Assembly: GCA_963558565.1 (NCBI GenBank)
Contig: CAUWGX010000002.1
Coordinates: 186,001 to 250,000, forward strand
Source: Atopostipes sp963558565
GTDB taxonomy: Bacteria > Bacillota > Bacilli > Lactobacillales > Carnobacteriaceae_A
DNA length: 64,000 bases
Reading direction: 5' to 3'
The notes under the pieces are model-generated. The model was given only the letters and a program-made list of their open reading frames with translations, did not search any database and was not told the origin of the DNA. The translations under genes were made by a program, and so were the position numbers. Positions 43,021-51,881 of the stretch are shown in pieces (positions within the stretch are counted from its first letter, which is position 1; every line of letters starts with the position of its first letter).

Positions 43021-44196
43021 TTAATAATTTTGAATCATTTGCTTGGTGTAGTACGTTTCGACTGCTTTACAATAGATGGCTTCAACCTGCTTTCCAAATC
43101 CAGCAGAGGAGAAATATTCAAAGGCAATATCACGTGCAGCAGTAGCCATTTGTTGATAAGCTTCATGATTATTCATTAAAAAATATAAACAAGCTTCAAA
43201 CTCTTTAAATGAATGATACTGAAAACCTGTCTGTCCATCAACAACCACATTTTCAATCGCTTCATCCGAACGACAAAGAGCTGGAAGACCACTAGCGAGC
43301 GCTTCTATATAGGTTAATCCCTGGGTTTCACTCGACGATGCACTCACAAAAAGATCCGCTGCTTGATAATAAATGGAAATTTCATCAGGATTAATCATAC
43401 CTGTAAAAACCACTCGATCCTCTAATCTTAATTCCTTTGTATATTCTGTTAGATGATATTTATTCGGTCCATCCCCGACAATTAGAAAATAAACATCTAA
43501 TTTTAAGAGGGATAAAAAGAATAGCAATTCTTCAATGTTTTTTTCTTTCCCTAAACGGCCTAATGAAAGCAGTAAAAAAGCATCTCTCGGAATATGATAG
43601 TGGTCACGGATTTTTAATAAGTCTTCTTCGGAAAAAGAATCTTTAAATTTCTCTAATTGAATCCCTGTCGGAATGACGGAAATCGGTTGAGAAACCTCAT
43701 AGTCTATAAGCAACCGTTGAACTTTTTTAGTGGGAGCAATCACTGCTTCAGCGTCCTCCAATAATTTTTTCGTCAGCATCGACACTATTTTTTTACCTGT
43801 CTTTTCACTTGGTGAAAAGTAATGGGTGTAGTCTTCATAAATCGTATGATACGTATGCACAATTGGAATATTTAAATATTGGGCAATGTATTTAGCCATC
43901 CGAAATGTACTAAATTCACTTTGGGTATGAATGAGTTCCGGTTCCCAAAAGATAATATCTTTTAAAACCGAACGATCTCTAAAAAGCTTCACACGAGCTC
44001 CTGGATACACTTTATTTATATTCAAAGATGAAACCGCGTAAATATTACGCAAGGGATCAACATACCCCTCTTCCGCAAGGGTTAACACTCGGACTTCGTG
44101 GCCTAGATTTTCTAAAGATTGTTTCAGTGAGATTGTAGAAGTAACGACGCCATTTACTGCCGGAACGTATAAATCGGTCGCAAGTAAAATTTTCAT
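43021..44196 (-). CDS. GT4-family glycosyltransferase, LafA-like
   Basis: A 391-residue GT-B enzyme. It opens MKILLATDLYVPAVNGVVTS, with the acceptor-loop sequence PAVNGVV found in glycolipid and mannosyl transferases. VHTYHTIYEDY holds the catalytic His, VIPTGIQLEKF and SLGRLGKEKN the sugar-nucleotide site, SSSETQGLTYIEALASG the EX7E motif. The likely first step is transfer of a hexose to diacylglycerol. It heads the three-gene operon and has a strong AAGGAGGAG site. The sugar and acceptor are inferred, not shown. Confidence 0.88.
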   Translation of the reverse strand: MKILLATDLYVPAVNGVVTSTISLKQSLENLGHEVRVLTLAEEGYVDPLRNIYAVSSLNINKVYPGARVKLFRDRSVLKDIIFWEPELIHTQSEFSTFRMAKYIAQYLNIPIVHTYHTIYEDYTHYFSPSEKTGKKIVSMLTKKLLEDAEAVIAPTKKVQRLLIDYEVSQPISVIPTGIQLEKFKDSFSEEDLLKIRDHYHIPRDAFLLLSLGRLGKEKNIEELLFFLSLLKLDVYFLIVGDGPNKYHLTEYTKELRLEDRVVFTGMINPDEISIYYQAADLFVSASSSETQGLTYIEALASGLPALCRSDEAIENVVVDGQTGFQYHSFKEFEACLYFLMNNHEAYQQMATAARDIAFEYFSSAGFGKQVEAIYCKAVETYYTKQMIQNY

Positions 44197-44566
44197 TTTT
44201 TGGCTCCTCCTTGCGTATAAAGTAAATACTTATCTTCATCCTAAGTATACCAAACGTCTATCCATTTAACTTTTAAAAGCCGTTTAAAAATATGTAAATC
44301 TATTCTTATACAAATAGATAAGTGATGGTTCCTTTAAATCTTTCTTGCGATAAGATTAAATGTTTTGTGAAGAGTTGTCATCCGTCTAAAGTCTATATTT
44401 TAATGTATTATATTCTGAATGGATCAATAAGTCTATTCTTGAAAGGGAAAAGGTGAGGATACTCAAACCAATTTGGAAGAAAAAATGGGATATGATAATC
44501 TTATGGAGAAATAAATGGTGTTTTGCATGAGCATTATTTTTTATAAAAGAGTATTTTTCACCAAAA

Positions 44567-44582
44567 TGTTTCACGTGGAAAA
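44567..44582. promoter_or_regulatory. parS-like site upstream of trpS
   Basis: TGTTTCACGTGGAAAA matches the parS core TTTCACGTGGAA with a degenerate right end. It is the only such site right of 20 kb in the window. The rest of the gap 44197-44664 holds a likely trpS -10 TATAAT at 44627-44632 with a weak -35. No T-box features (no AGGGTGG-like antiterminator) were seen. Confidence 0.6.
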
Positions 44583-44664
44583 AGAGATAAAGCCCAGAAA
44601 ACAATGAATATTTCATGAGAATAAGATATAATAAATAGAAATCAGGGAAGAGGAGATAGAATTT

Positions 44665-45675
44665 ATGAGCAAGGTTATATTAACTGGAGACCGTCCAACA
44701 GGAAAACTTCATTTAGGCCACTATGTAGGTTCACTTGAAAATCGTGTAAAACTACAAGAAGATCCAAATAATGAAATGTATATTATGGTGGCAGACCAAC
44801 AAGCATTAACGGATAATGCCGACAACCCTAAAAAGATTCAAGATAGCTTATTAGAAGTGGCCCTTGATTACTTAGCGGTCGGACTGGACCCAAGTAAGTC
44901 AACGATTTTTATTCAATCACAAATTCCTCAATTACCGGAACTGACGGTTTATTATTTAAACTTAGTCACGGTTTCAAGATTAGAAAGAAATCCAACCGTA
45001 AAAAGTGAAATTAAAGAAAAAGGTTTTGAGAAGAGTTTACCGACAGGCTTCTTAGTTTACCCTGTCAGCCAAGCAGCGGATATTACAGCCTTTAAAGCCA
45101 CGCATGTGCCGGTAGGGGATGACCAAAAACCAATGTTAGAACAGGCGCGCGAAGTCGTTCGTGATTTTAACCGTATTTATGACACGGATACTTTGATTGA
45201 GCCAGAACTAATGTTACCTCCAAAAGGACGCGGTCGTTTAGTCGGTACAGATGGACGCGGAAAAATGAGTAAATCCTTGAATAACGGAATCTACTTATCG
45301 GATTCACCAGATGAAATTGAGAAAAAAGTGATGAAGATGTATACAGACCCAGATCATATTCACGTAGAAGATCCAGGAAAAGTCGAAGGGAACGTCGTCT
45401 TTACTTATTTAGACATCTTTGATGAAGATAAAGAAAAAGTGGCGGAGCTCAAAGAGCATTATCAAAAAGGCGGTTTAGGTGACGTGAAGATTAAACGTTA
45501 CTTAAATGAAGTTCTACAAGCAAAACTTGCGCCAATTCGTGAACGTCGTGACGAGTATGCGCAAGATCCAGGCTATGTGCTAGATATGTTGAAACAAGGA
45601 AGCGAAAAAGCAGAACGTGTTGCTGCTCAAACACTAGATGAAGTTAAAACTGCAATGGGCATCAATTATTTCTAA
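44665..45675 (+). CDS. trpS: Tryptophanyl-tRNA synthetase
   Basis: A 336-residue class I synthetase charging tRNA-Trp. The HIGH-like motif HLGH is at residues 16-19 in GDRPTGKLHLGHYVG, and the KMSKS motif occurs in GKMSKSLNNG. QSQIPQLPEL and GDDQKPMLEQAREV are typical of bacterial TrpRS. GAGGAG precedes the ATG. Length fits the standard bacterial enzyme. It appears monocistronic with the following amidase gene 42 bases on. Confidence 0.96.
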   Translation: MSKVILTGDRPTGKLHLGHYVGSLENRVKLQEDPNNEMYIMVADQQALTDNADNPKKIQDSLLEVALDYLAVGLDPSKSTIFIQSQIPQLPELTVYYLNLVTVSRLERNPTVKSEIKEKGFEKSLPTGFLVYPVSQAADITAFKATHVPVGDDQKPMLEQAREVVRDFNRIYDTDTLIEPELMLPPKGRGRLVGTDGRGKMSKSLNNGIYLSDSPDEIEKKVMKMYTDPDHIHVEDPGKVEGNVVFTYLDIFDEDKEKVAELKEHYQKGGLGDVKIKRYLNEVLQAKLAPIRERRDEYAQDPGYVLDMLKQGSEKAERVAAQTLDEVKTAMGINYF

Positions 45676-45717
45676 AAGATAAATCAGATGATTTTAAATG
45701 GAAAGAAGGGGTAGGAT

Positions 45718-46596
45718 ATGGAAAAAATTAGTCGTGAACATGTGATTTTCGAAATGAATAAAGAAAATGAACCCGTCCTAACGGTTGATAGTGGGACAAA
45801 CGTGATCTTTGAAACGCAAGATTGCTTTTCAGGTGAAGTCCAAACAGAAGCAGATACCGTTAGTAGTATTGATTTTTCAAAAGTAAACCCAGCCACTGGC
45901 CCGCTTTATATTAAGGGAGCAGAAGTTGGAGATGCCTTAAAAGTAACAATTCGTCGTATAACACTTGATGATCAAGGGGCTGTGTTGGCCGCTCCTGGTC
46001 TAGGTATGTTTGCAGAAGAGATTGAAAAAGAAGAAACCGTCATCGGCGAAGTGACAGAAGATGCTACCTTTTATAAAGGCCATAAAATACCTCTTCGTAA
46101 AATGGTCGGTGTCATTGGAACGGCTCCAGCAGGGGAAGGTGTCAACACGGGGACCCCTCATGATCATGGTGGAAACCTTGATACCACCTTACTAACAGAA
46201 GGTGCAACTTTATACTTACCTGTAAATACGCCAGGGGCCTTGTTAGCAATGGGTGATATGCATTCAGCCATGGGCGATGGAGAAATTATGGGTTCTGGTT
46301 TAGAAGTTGCAGGTGAAATCGAAGTCACCGTGGAAGTTGTAAAAGACAATAAGTATCCCTTACCTTTTGTAGAAACAGAGGAACTTTATGCCACGCTAGC
46401 TTCCCGAGAAACAATGGAAGAAGCAAGCAAAGTAGCATTAGACCATATGGTAGAGGTTATTAAAGATAAGACAGATTTAACGTTTAACCAAGCAGGAATG
46501 TTTTTATCTTTAGCGGGAGACTTAAAAGTTTCGCAAGCCGTCAACCCAAATAAAACGATGCGAGTAGAAGTCAGAAAAGATGTATTAGAAAAATAA
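45718..46596 (+). CDS. Acetamidase/formamidase-family protein
   Basis: A 292-residue protein of the FmdA/AmdA family, which hydrolyses formamide, acetamide or similar small amides. Family features are VDSGTNVIFETQDCFSGE, NPATGPLYIKGAEVGDAL, GVIGTAPAGEGVNTGTPHDHGGNLD and MGDMHSAMGDGEIMGSGLE with metal-binding histidines and acidic residues. Length is normal. No regulator or transporter for amides is adjacent, so substrate is open. A GGGG-type site lies before the ATG. Confidence 0.92.
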   Translation: MEKISREHVIFEMNKENEPVLTVDSGTNVIFETQDCFSGEVQTEADTVSSIDFSKVNPATGPLYIKGAEVGDALKVTIRRITLDDQGAVLAAPGLGMFAEEIEKEETVIGEVTEDATFYKGHKIPLRKMVGVIGTAPAGEGVNTGTPHDHGGNLDTTLLTEGATLYLPVNTPGALLAMGDMHSAMGDGEIMGSGLEVAGEIEVTVEVVKDNKYPLPFVETEELYATLASRETMEEASKVALDHMVEVIKDKTDLTFNQAGMFLSLAGDLKVSQAVNPNKTMRVEVRKDVLEK

Positions 46597-46613
46597 AGGA
46601 AAGCAAAAAGATA

Positions 46614-46654
46614 AAAACTGTCAAATGACTAAACCCCATTCGACAGTTTTTATT
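46614..46654 (+). terminator. Terminator after the amidase-family gene
   Basis: AAAACTGTC and GACAGTTTT form perfect arms around a loop with further AATG/CATT pairing; TTTT follows. Confidence 0.8.
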
Positions 46655-46782
46655 TGTTGACGAGGGAGACATTATTGACAATCAACAGTGCTTAAACCGT
46701 CCCTTGACCCTTCAATAGATCCTTGCTATCCTTGGGACTATTCGCAATAACACTGCGTATTTATATTAGAAGGTGGAAGATT

Positions 46783-47904
46783 ATGATGATCAACAAATTG
46801 AAAACAATCAACAAGTCATCCATTATTATTTCTATCATTGTAGCGATTTGTTTTATCTTTTCTATTATTTTTGTTTATAACAATCATGGTTTCTATGAAC
46901 GCCCGATCGCTAAAGTGATTGAAACTTCTGTTACAGACACAACAGAAACGATCGACCTTTATGAAAATGAAGATACCATTTTCACCCAGCAATTGATTGG
47001 GGAACTTAAAAATGGAGAAGAAAAAGGGCAACGGATTCAACTCGTGAATGAGTATTCGTCCTCTGGCGCTTATGATTTTCCCTATACAACGGGGGATGAG
47101 TTGTTTGTTTCTATTGATGAAGACAAACCAACGCTATCTGGAAATATAACCGATGTAAAAAGAGACAAATATATCATGATCGCCATGTGGTTGTTTATTA
47201 TTACTTTACTCCTAGTCGGAAAAAAGCAAGGCTTGTTTGCGTCATTCAGTTTGGCAATAAATATGATATTACTATCTTGGGCGTTAGATCTCTATGTGAG
47301 TACAGGGTTCAATCTATTATGGATTGCTGGGATCGCCGTGATCCTATTTACAGTGACTTCCTTACTCCTCGTAAATGGTCGGAATGAGAAAAGCTACGCG
47401 GCTATTATCACGACCATATTAGGAACCTTCATTTCCTTGCTGATCACTTATCTGGCCATTTGGTTTACAGAGGGAGAAGGGCTTTACTATGAAGAAATGT
47501 CATTTTTAACTCGGCCTTATGAAATGGTATTTCTAGCCGGTTTATTCATCGGTTCGCTAGGAGCTGTTATGGATGTCGCCATTTCTATTTCTTCTGCCTT
47601 ATATGAGTTTTACCAAAAAGACCGCTCTATATCGAACAAGGCTCTTAAAAAATCTGGCTTTAATATTGGTAAAGACATCATGGGGACGATGACAAACATC
47701 TTGTTTTTTGCTTATGTGAGTGGTTCGATTCCTATCCTTATTGTGTATTTCAAAAACTCTTCACCGTTGGGCTTCGCTTTATCGCAGAATCTTTCATTAG
47801 AAATCGCACGTGCGCTCGCTGGTGGCATTGGAATCGTCCTAACCATTCCTATCGGGATTTATACGACAATATTTTTCATTAATCGAAAGAGGGCAAAATC
47901 ATGA
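46783..47904 (+). CDS. YibE/F-family membrane protein, first of pair
   Basis: A 373-residue protein. An N-terminal membrane segment (about 12-32) leads to an extracellular domain of about 100 residues, then seven or so membrane segments. The family motif region GSLGAVMDVAISISSALYEF and GKDIMGTMTNILFFAYV is clear. The ATG at 46783 follows AAGGTGG; a longer frame begins at 46723 without a site. It overlaps the next gene by 4 bases (ATGA). The family is widespread in lactic acid bacteria but its function is unknown. Confidence 0.88.
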   Translation: MMINKLKTINKSSIIISIIVAICFIFSIIFVYNNHGFYERPIAKVIETSVTDTTETIDLYENEDTIFTQQLIGELKNGEEKGQRIQLVNEYSSSGAYDFPYTTGDELFVSIDEDKPTLSGNITDVKRDKYIMIAMWLFIITLLLVGKKQGLFASFSLAINMILLSWALDLYVSTGFNLLWIAGIAVILFTVTSLLLVNGRNEKSYAAIITTILGTFISLLITYLAIWFTEGEGLYYEEMSFLTRPYEMVFLAGLFIGSLGAVMDVAISISSALYEFYQKDRSISNKALKKSGFNIGKDIMGTMTNILFFAYVSGSIPILIVYFKNSSPLGFALSQNLSLEIARALAGGIGIVLTIPIGIYTTIFFINRKRAKS

Positions 47905-48686
47905 ATGCTTTAGTATTGCTCGCCATTATTTTGTGTTCCTTAATGATTCTGATCGGGGGAACGAAAGGGGCTAAATCTTTTGTTTCTTTGTTCCTTAATT
48001 TTGGCGTTATTTTGTTTATTATATTTGAAATGACCGACCCAAAAGCGGATCCTAATATATTAGCGATTATTGCCAGCACCGCCATCAGTTGTATCAATTT
48101 ATTTTTTATTAATGAGGTAAACAGTAAAACGGTCACGGCGTTTATTTCTACAGTGATTACGATTACTTTATTGTTGTTTATGATCTATTTCATCACTGAA
48201 AAAGCGATGATTCAAGGTTTCGGCGAAGAAGAAATTGATGAGTTAGCGGGAACATACTCTCTCTATCTTGGCGTAGATTTTGTTAAAATAGCCTCAGCCG
48301 TGATTATTCTAAGTACAGTGGGTGCGATTATTGATGTGGCAATATCAATTACTTCTCCTATGCAAGAAATATACCAACAGCATCCTTCAATTAGTAGAAA
48401 AGACTTGTTTCATTCAGGCTTAACGATTGGAAAAGATATTTTAGGCTCGAACACAAATACGCTATTCTTTGCCTTTATCGGAGGATATTTAGCCTTGTTC
48501 TTATGGTTTAAAGATTTGTCCTATTCTTTCGGAGAAATTGTGAATTCGAAGATTTTTAGTGCTGAAATGATTACGATCTTTTGTTCAGGGATGGGTATCG
48601 CACTCGTTATTCCTATCACTTCTTGGGTCAGTGCCTTTTATTTAGCAAGAAGAAGGGCGAAAGAAGAAAAGAAAGAAGATTCCTGA
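47901..48686 (+). CDS. YibE/F-family membrane protein, second of pair
   Basis: A 261-residue protein with about seven membrane segments and no extracellular domain. It shares with its neighbour the motif GAIIDVAISITSPMQEI and GKDILGSNTNTLFFAFIGG, so the two are paralogues. The basic C-terminus (RRRAKEEKK) is presumably cytoplasmic. A 4-base overlap with the first gene argues for a heteromeric complex. Function unknown; transport is the obvious guess. Confidence 0.87.
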   Translation: MNALVLLAIILCSLMILIGGTKGAKSFVSLFLNFGVILFIIFEMTDPKADPNILAIIASTAISCINLFFINEVNSKTVTAFISTVITITLLLFMIYFITEKAMIQGFGEEEIDELAGTYSLYLGVDFVKIASAVIILSTVGAIIDVAISITSPMQEIYQQHPSISRKDLFHSGLTIGKDILGSNTNTLFFAFIGGYLALFLWFKDLSYSFGEIVNSKIFSAEMITIFCSGMGIALVIPITSWVSAFYLARRRAKEEKKEDS

Positions 48687-48746
48687 TAAAGATTTGGTTC
48701 CTACAATGTCGCAAGAGCAGATGTTTCAAAAGAAAATTAATGTCAA

Positions 48747-48782
48747 AAAAAGACTTCCCGTTCTTTCAGGAAGTCTTTTTTA
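48747..48782. terminator. Bidirectional terminator between YibE/F pair and isomerase gene
   Basis: AAAAAGACTTCC and GGAAGTCTTTTT form perfect 12-base arms around a 10-base loop between convergent genes. Confidence 0.85.
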
Positions 48783-48797
48783 ATAGATAGTATGTTT

Positions 48798-49544
48798 CTA
48801 TTCTTCTACTAGTTTTTTCAATGTTTCTGCACTTTCATAAACGCTTTCAATCGCATCGTTGGGAACAAATTCGAGTAAGAAATTTTGTTCATGTGGCGAT
48901 TCTTCAGAAATGATATCGATATATTGCTTCCATTCATCAAAACCTTCTGCAAGGGGGAAGCGATGATGAAAGTCTTCCCAATGAAAGACATGCACATTTG
49001 TAATCCAAGGAGCTAGTCTTGGTAAACTTTCAATTCGTTCTTCTACACTTAAACTTTCTGCCGGTTGCCAATAAAGTAGCACATTGGATGTGTCAATTTC
49101 TTTCATTAATTGCTCGGCACTTTCTGGTGTATCCGTGAGTGTTTCTCTATGATATTCAATCGCAATATTTAAATTCTCCGTACGAGCCATTTTACCGATA
49201 CGTTGCGCATCTTCTACAATTTTAGCACGGGCGCTATCTTCTATTTCTTTCGAACCTGTTTCTCCACTCCAAACACGAATAATAGAAGCCCCTAGAATCT
49301 TAGCAATTTCGATATAAGGTTTAAAATCTTCGAAGGAACCTAATTTATAGTAACTTCCATAAGAACTGGTTTGTAACCCAGCCTCTTGCATCATTTCTGC
49401 CACATTTTTCGCGTTTTCAGGATCTGTTTCAGGGACATGAACGTCACTCCCCCATTCGATCACCTCTAACCCAGCATCTTTAACCAAATCAATGATTTCT
49501 TCTGCTTCTTTTTCACGTAAAGTAACTGAACATAAACCAATCAT
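48798..49544 (-). CDS. Sugar phosphate isomerase/epimerase-type TIM-barrel protein
   Basis: A 248-residue AP-endonuclease-2-type barrel. IGLCSVTLREKEAEEII opens the barrel; candidate metal ligands are Glu in NIAIEYH, His in NVHVFHW and Glu in FLLEFVP. Many members isomerise or epimerise sugars, keto-sugars or inositols; the name does not imply a phosphate. It is last in an operon with a 2-hydroxyacid dehydrogenase (15 bases) and a membrane protein. AGGGAGGA precedes the ATG. Confidence 0.86.
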   Translation of the reverse strand: MIGLCSVTLREKEAEEIIDLVKDAGLEVIEWGSDVHVPETDPENAKNVAEMMQEAGLQTSSYGSYYKLGSFEDFKPYIEIAKILGASIIRVWSGETGSKEIEDSARAKIVEDAQRIGKMARTENLNIAIEYHRETLTDTPESAEQLMKEIDTSNVLLYWQPAESLSVEERIESLPRLAPWITNVHVFHWEDFHHRFPLAEGFDEWKQYIDIISEESPHEQNFLLEFVPNDAIESVYESAETLKKLVEE

Positions 49545-49559
49545 TTTATTATATCCTCC

Positions 49560-50555
49560 CTAAGCCATTGTCCGATAATCTTCTTTTGAAATTTGATATT
49601 TAAGGGGTTCTTGTCTGACATAACGAACGGCTTCATCGGCCACCATTTTACCCATTCTTGCCACTTCACTTCCTGCGCTTCCAGCGATATGAGAAGTTAT
49701 TACAATATTATCCATATCATAAAGAGGCGATTCAGGGACAGGCGGTTCGGGATGGGTCACATCTAAAATTGCCGTTAAATCCGTACGTTCTTTAAAGACT
49801 TCAATCAATTCATCTTCTTTTACAATAGCTCCCCGAGCGGTATTAATAAAAGTACTGTCTGGTTTCATTGTAGCGAATAATTCACCTGTTATCATCCCTT
49901 CTGTTTCTGGTAAGAGGGGAGAGTGTAGCGAAACGATATTTGCTGTTTCAAATAATTCCTCTAAAGAAACCATGCGGACGCCCAGCTTTTCTGCTTCCTC
50001 TTCATCAACAAAAGGGTCATAAGCAATCACCTCTAAATCAAAAGGTTTTAATAATTCAAGAGTCTTCCGCCCCACTTGACTCAATGAAATAAGACCCACT
50101 ATTCGTTTATAAGCCCCTAACATTTGGTATTGGTTGAAATGAAATTCGCAATCTTTTCGTACGTTGCGTGTAATTTGCCACCCATTTTTTAAGCTGAATA
50201 AAATTTGACTTAAAGTATATTCAGCCACAGGCACCGCATTTGCGGTATTCGCAGTTGCGACAGTTATATTTTTTTCCCAAACCTCATCGGACAATAAAGA
50301 TTTCATTGTTCCGGCTGCATAAAAGATAGCTTCTAAATTTGGAGCAGCTTCAAGAAATTCTTGATCGAAAGTAGGAGCGCCCCAACCAGAAAAAATAACT
50401 TCTACTTCAGCAAGTAGCTCTTTCTGCTCTAAGTAATTATCTTTCGTTAGAGGATCTCCAATGACCTCAAAATTTTCGTAAATCATTTTTTGTGTTTCTT
50501 CATCGTATACTTCATGGACTAAAGAATCGATCATTATAAATAAAGCTTTTTTCAT
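49560..50555 (-). CDS. D-isomer-specific 2-hydroxyacid dehydrogenase, second copy
   Basis: A 331-residue dehydrogenase. The NAD motif is altered: the usual GxGxxG appears as GLISLSQVGRKTLELL, with Ser and Gln in the glycine positions. Catalytic Arg is in NTARGAIV, the acidic residue in LDVTHPEPP, and the His in ITSHIAGS. The ATG at 50555 is chosen over one at 50609, which lies inside the upstream gene. It is distinct from the dehydrogenase at 33.4 kb. The acid it reduces may be sugar-derived, given the isomerase next door. Confidence 0.87.
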   Translation of the reverse strand: MKKALFIMIDSLVHEVYDEETQKMIYENFEVIGDPLTKDNYLEQKELLAEVEVIFSGWGAPTFDQEFLEAAPNLEAIFYAAGTMKSLLSDEVWEKNITVATANTANAVPVAEYTLSQILFSLKNGWQITRNVRKDCEFHFNQYQMLGAYKRIVGLISLSQVGRKTLELLKPFDLEVIAYDPFVDEEEAEKLGVRMVSLEELFETANIVSLHSPLLPETEGMITGELFATMKPDSTFINTARGAIVKEDELIEVFKERTDLTAILDVTHPEPPVPESPLYDMDNIVITSHIAGSAGSEVARMGKMVADEAVRYVRQEPLKYQISKEDYRTMA

Positions 50556-50562
50556 CCTATTC

Positions 50563-51183
50563 CTACTCTCTATTAAATAATTTTTGAAACATCCCAGTGA
50601 ACGGGCCAATAATGAGGGCTGAAATAATGGTGCCCTCTCGAATTCCCGTCATTTGTCCAGCAACCACCAACCCTAATAAAATCGATAAGACGACGAGCGT
50701 ACTATCGAAAAAGGTTTTGACTGTTCCAAATGCATACTTCGTGTGATCAGTGATCGCTGCTACAATCCCTTCAGCAGGGTTGTAAACAGATTTTGCCTCT
50801 AATTGTAGAAAGATTCCCAATCCCATAACCAAACAACCAACAATCAACATAAACAATTGAGAGAAATAATTTTGAGGTTGAATAAAACCAAGAAGCTCAT
50901 TGGATAGATCAACAGCAATTCCTAAAACAAAAGAGACTACAAATTGTAACCACTGAATTTTTGGAAATTGTTTCCCTTGGATAGCCATCTGTAAGAGGAC
51001 CCACAGTACATTAAAAACACTTGTCATCAACCCAAAACTGATTCCCCATAATTCACTAATCACAAAAGGCAAACTTGTGACAGCTGTCGCTCCTAAACCA
51101 GCATTGGTGATCACAGTAATGGAAGTCCCTACCACTAAAATACTGATCAAAAGAAGCCCATACTCCTTAAAAGTGCTTTTCAT
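50563..51183 (-). CDS. YczE/YyaS/YitT-family membrane protein
   Basis: A 206-residue protein with about five membrane segments. The N-terminal GTSITVITNAGLGATAVTSLP and the central VGCLVMGLGIFLQLEAKSV are family motifs. In Bacillus YczE affects surfactin production, but no general function is known. It heads the operon, 7 bases before the dehydrogenase start, and could move that pathway's substrate. GGAGGG lies before the ATG, and an extended -10 TGTTATAAT (minus strand, about 51217-51225) is the probable promoter. Confidence 0.82.
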   Translation of the reverse strand: MKSTFKEYGLLLISILVVGTSITVITNAGLGATAVTSLPFVISELWGISFGLMTSVFNVLWVLLQMAIQGKQFPKIQWLQFVVSFVLGIAVDLSNELLGFIQPQNYFSQLFMLIVGCLVMGLGIFLQLEAKSVYNPAEGIVAAITDHTKYAFGTVKTFFDSTLVVLSILLGLVVAGQMTGIREGTIISALIIGPFTGMFQKLFNRE

Positions 51184-51407
51184 CTATACCCTCCGAATCT
51201 AATTAAATTTAGGGTCATTATAACAACAAAATTAAAATAAAATAAATCAAAAAGAAAACTGAGCCAACCTAGCAAAGTTTTTACCGAAAATTGATTAATA
51301 GAGAGAAGTATTTTGTTTTTAAAACAGCTACACTAAGATTACTAAGAAATTTATTCAACAAAATGATAGCGCTTAACATTGTTAGAGTGCAGATGAGGGG
51401 AATAGAA

Positions 51408-51794
51408 TTGGGAGAAAAGTATAATTTTAATATTGGATGGAAATTTATTAAAGAAGATGTTCCAAAGGCTTATAGACAAGATTTTGCTGATAAAAAATGG
51501 AAATCGGTCAGCTTACCACATACATATAATGATACAGATACTTTCGATAATTTTATGGAAGGGGGACATAATGGGGAATGCAGTATGTTTACTGGGAAAA
51601 CGTGGTATCGGAAAAGATTCGCATTGGATGAAAAACATCAAAATAAAAAAATACTTATTGAGTTTGAAGGAATACGTCAGGCTGCGGATGTTTATATAAA
51701 TGGTAAAAAACTCGAAGGAAAAAGTGAAAATGGTTTTATATCATTTGGTTATGATTTAACTCCTAGAGAATTCAAAAAAAGACATACAGAATAA
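51408..51794 (+). pseudogene. Beta-galactosidase (GH2) N-terminal fragment
   Basis: About 128 residues matching the sugar-binding N-terminal domain of glycoside hydrolase family 2: FNIGWKFIKED, VSLPHTYNDTDTFDN, GKTWYRKRF, IEFEGIRQAADVYINGKKL. It stops at TAA just after GYDLTPREF, before the catalytic barrel; full enzymes have 600-1000 residues. The TTG at 51408 follows GAGGGG by 7 bases. The fragment keeps a start region and has its own terminator (51803), so the loss was a deletion of the 3' part. Probably non-functional. Confidence 0.8.
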
Positions 51795-51802
51795 ATGATT
51801 TT

Positions 51803-51831
51803 GATGGAGAACTCTTAGTTCTCCATCTTTT
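51803..51831 (+). terminator. Terminator after the GH2 fragment
   Basis: GATGGAGAACT and AGTTCTCCATC form perfect 11-base arms around a 3-base loop, followed by TTTT. Confidence 0.75.
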
Positions 51832-51881
51832 GCTTAATGAATCCTCCTGGTATTCTCAAATGGATAAGAATTCATAATCTC

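Noticed and set aside
44197..44664. T-box riboswitch upstream of trpS
   Set aside because: No AGGGTGG-type antiterminator, specifier loop or terminator was found.
45683..45698. AAATCAGATGATTT, a partial match to the CATCAGATG operator
   Set aside because: It lacks the outer arms, the cre and the promoter geometry seen at 59.3 and 61.0 kb.
51367..51383. Possible cre TGATAGCGCTTAAC before the GH2 fragment
   Set aside because: Three of 14 consensus positions fail.
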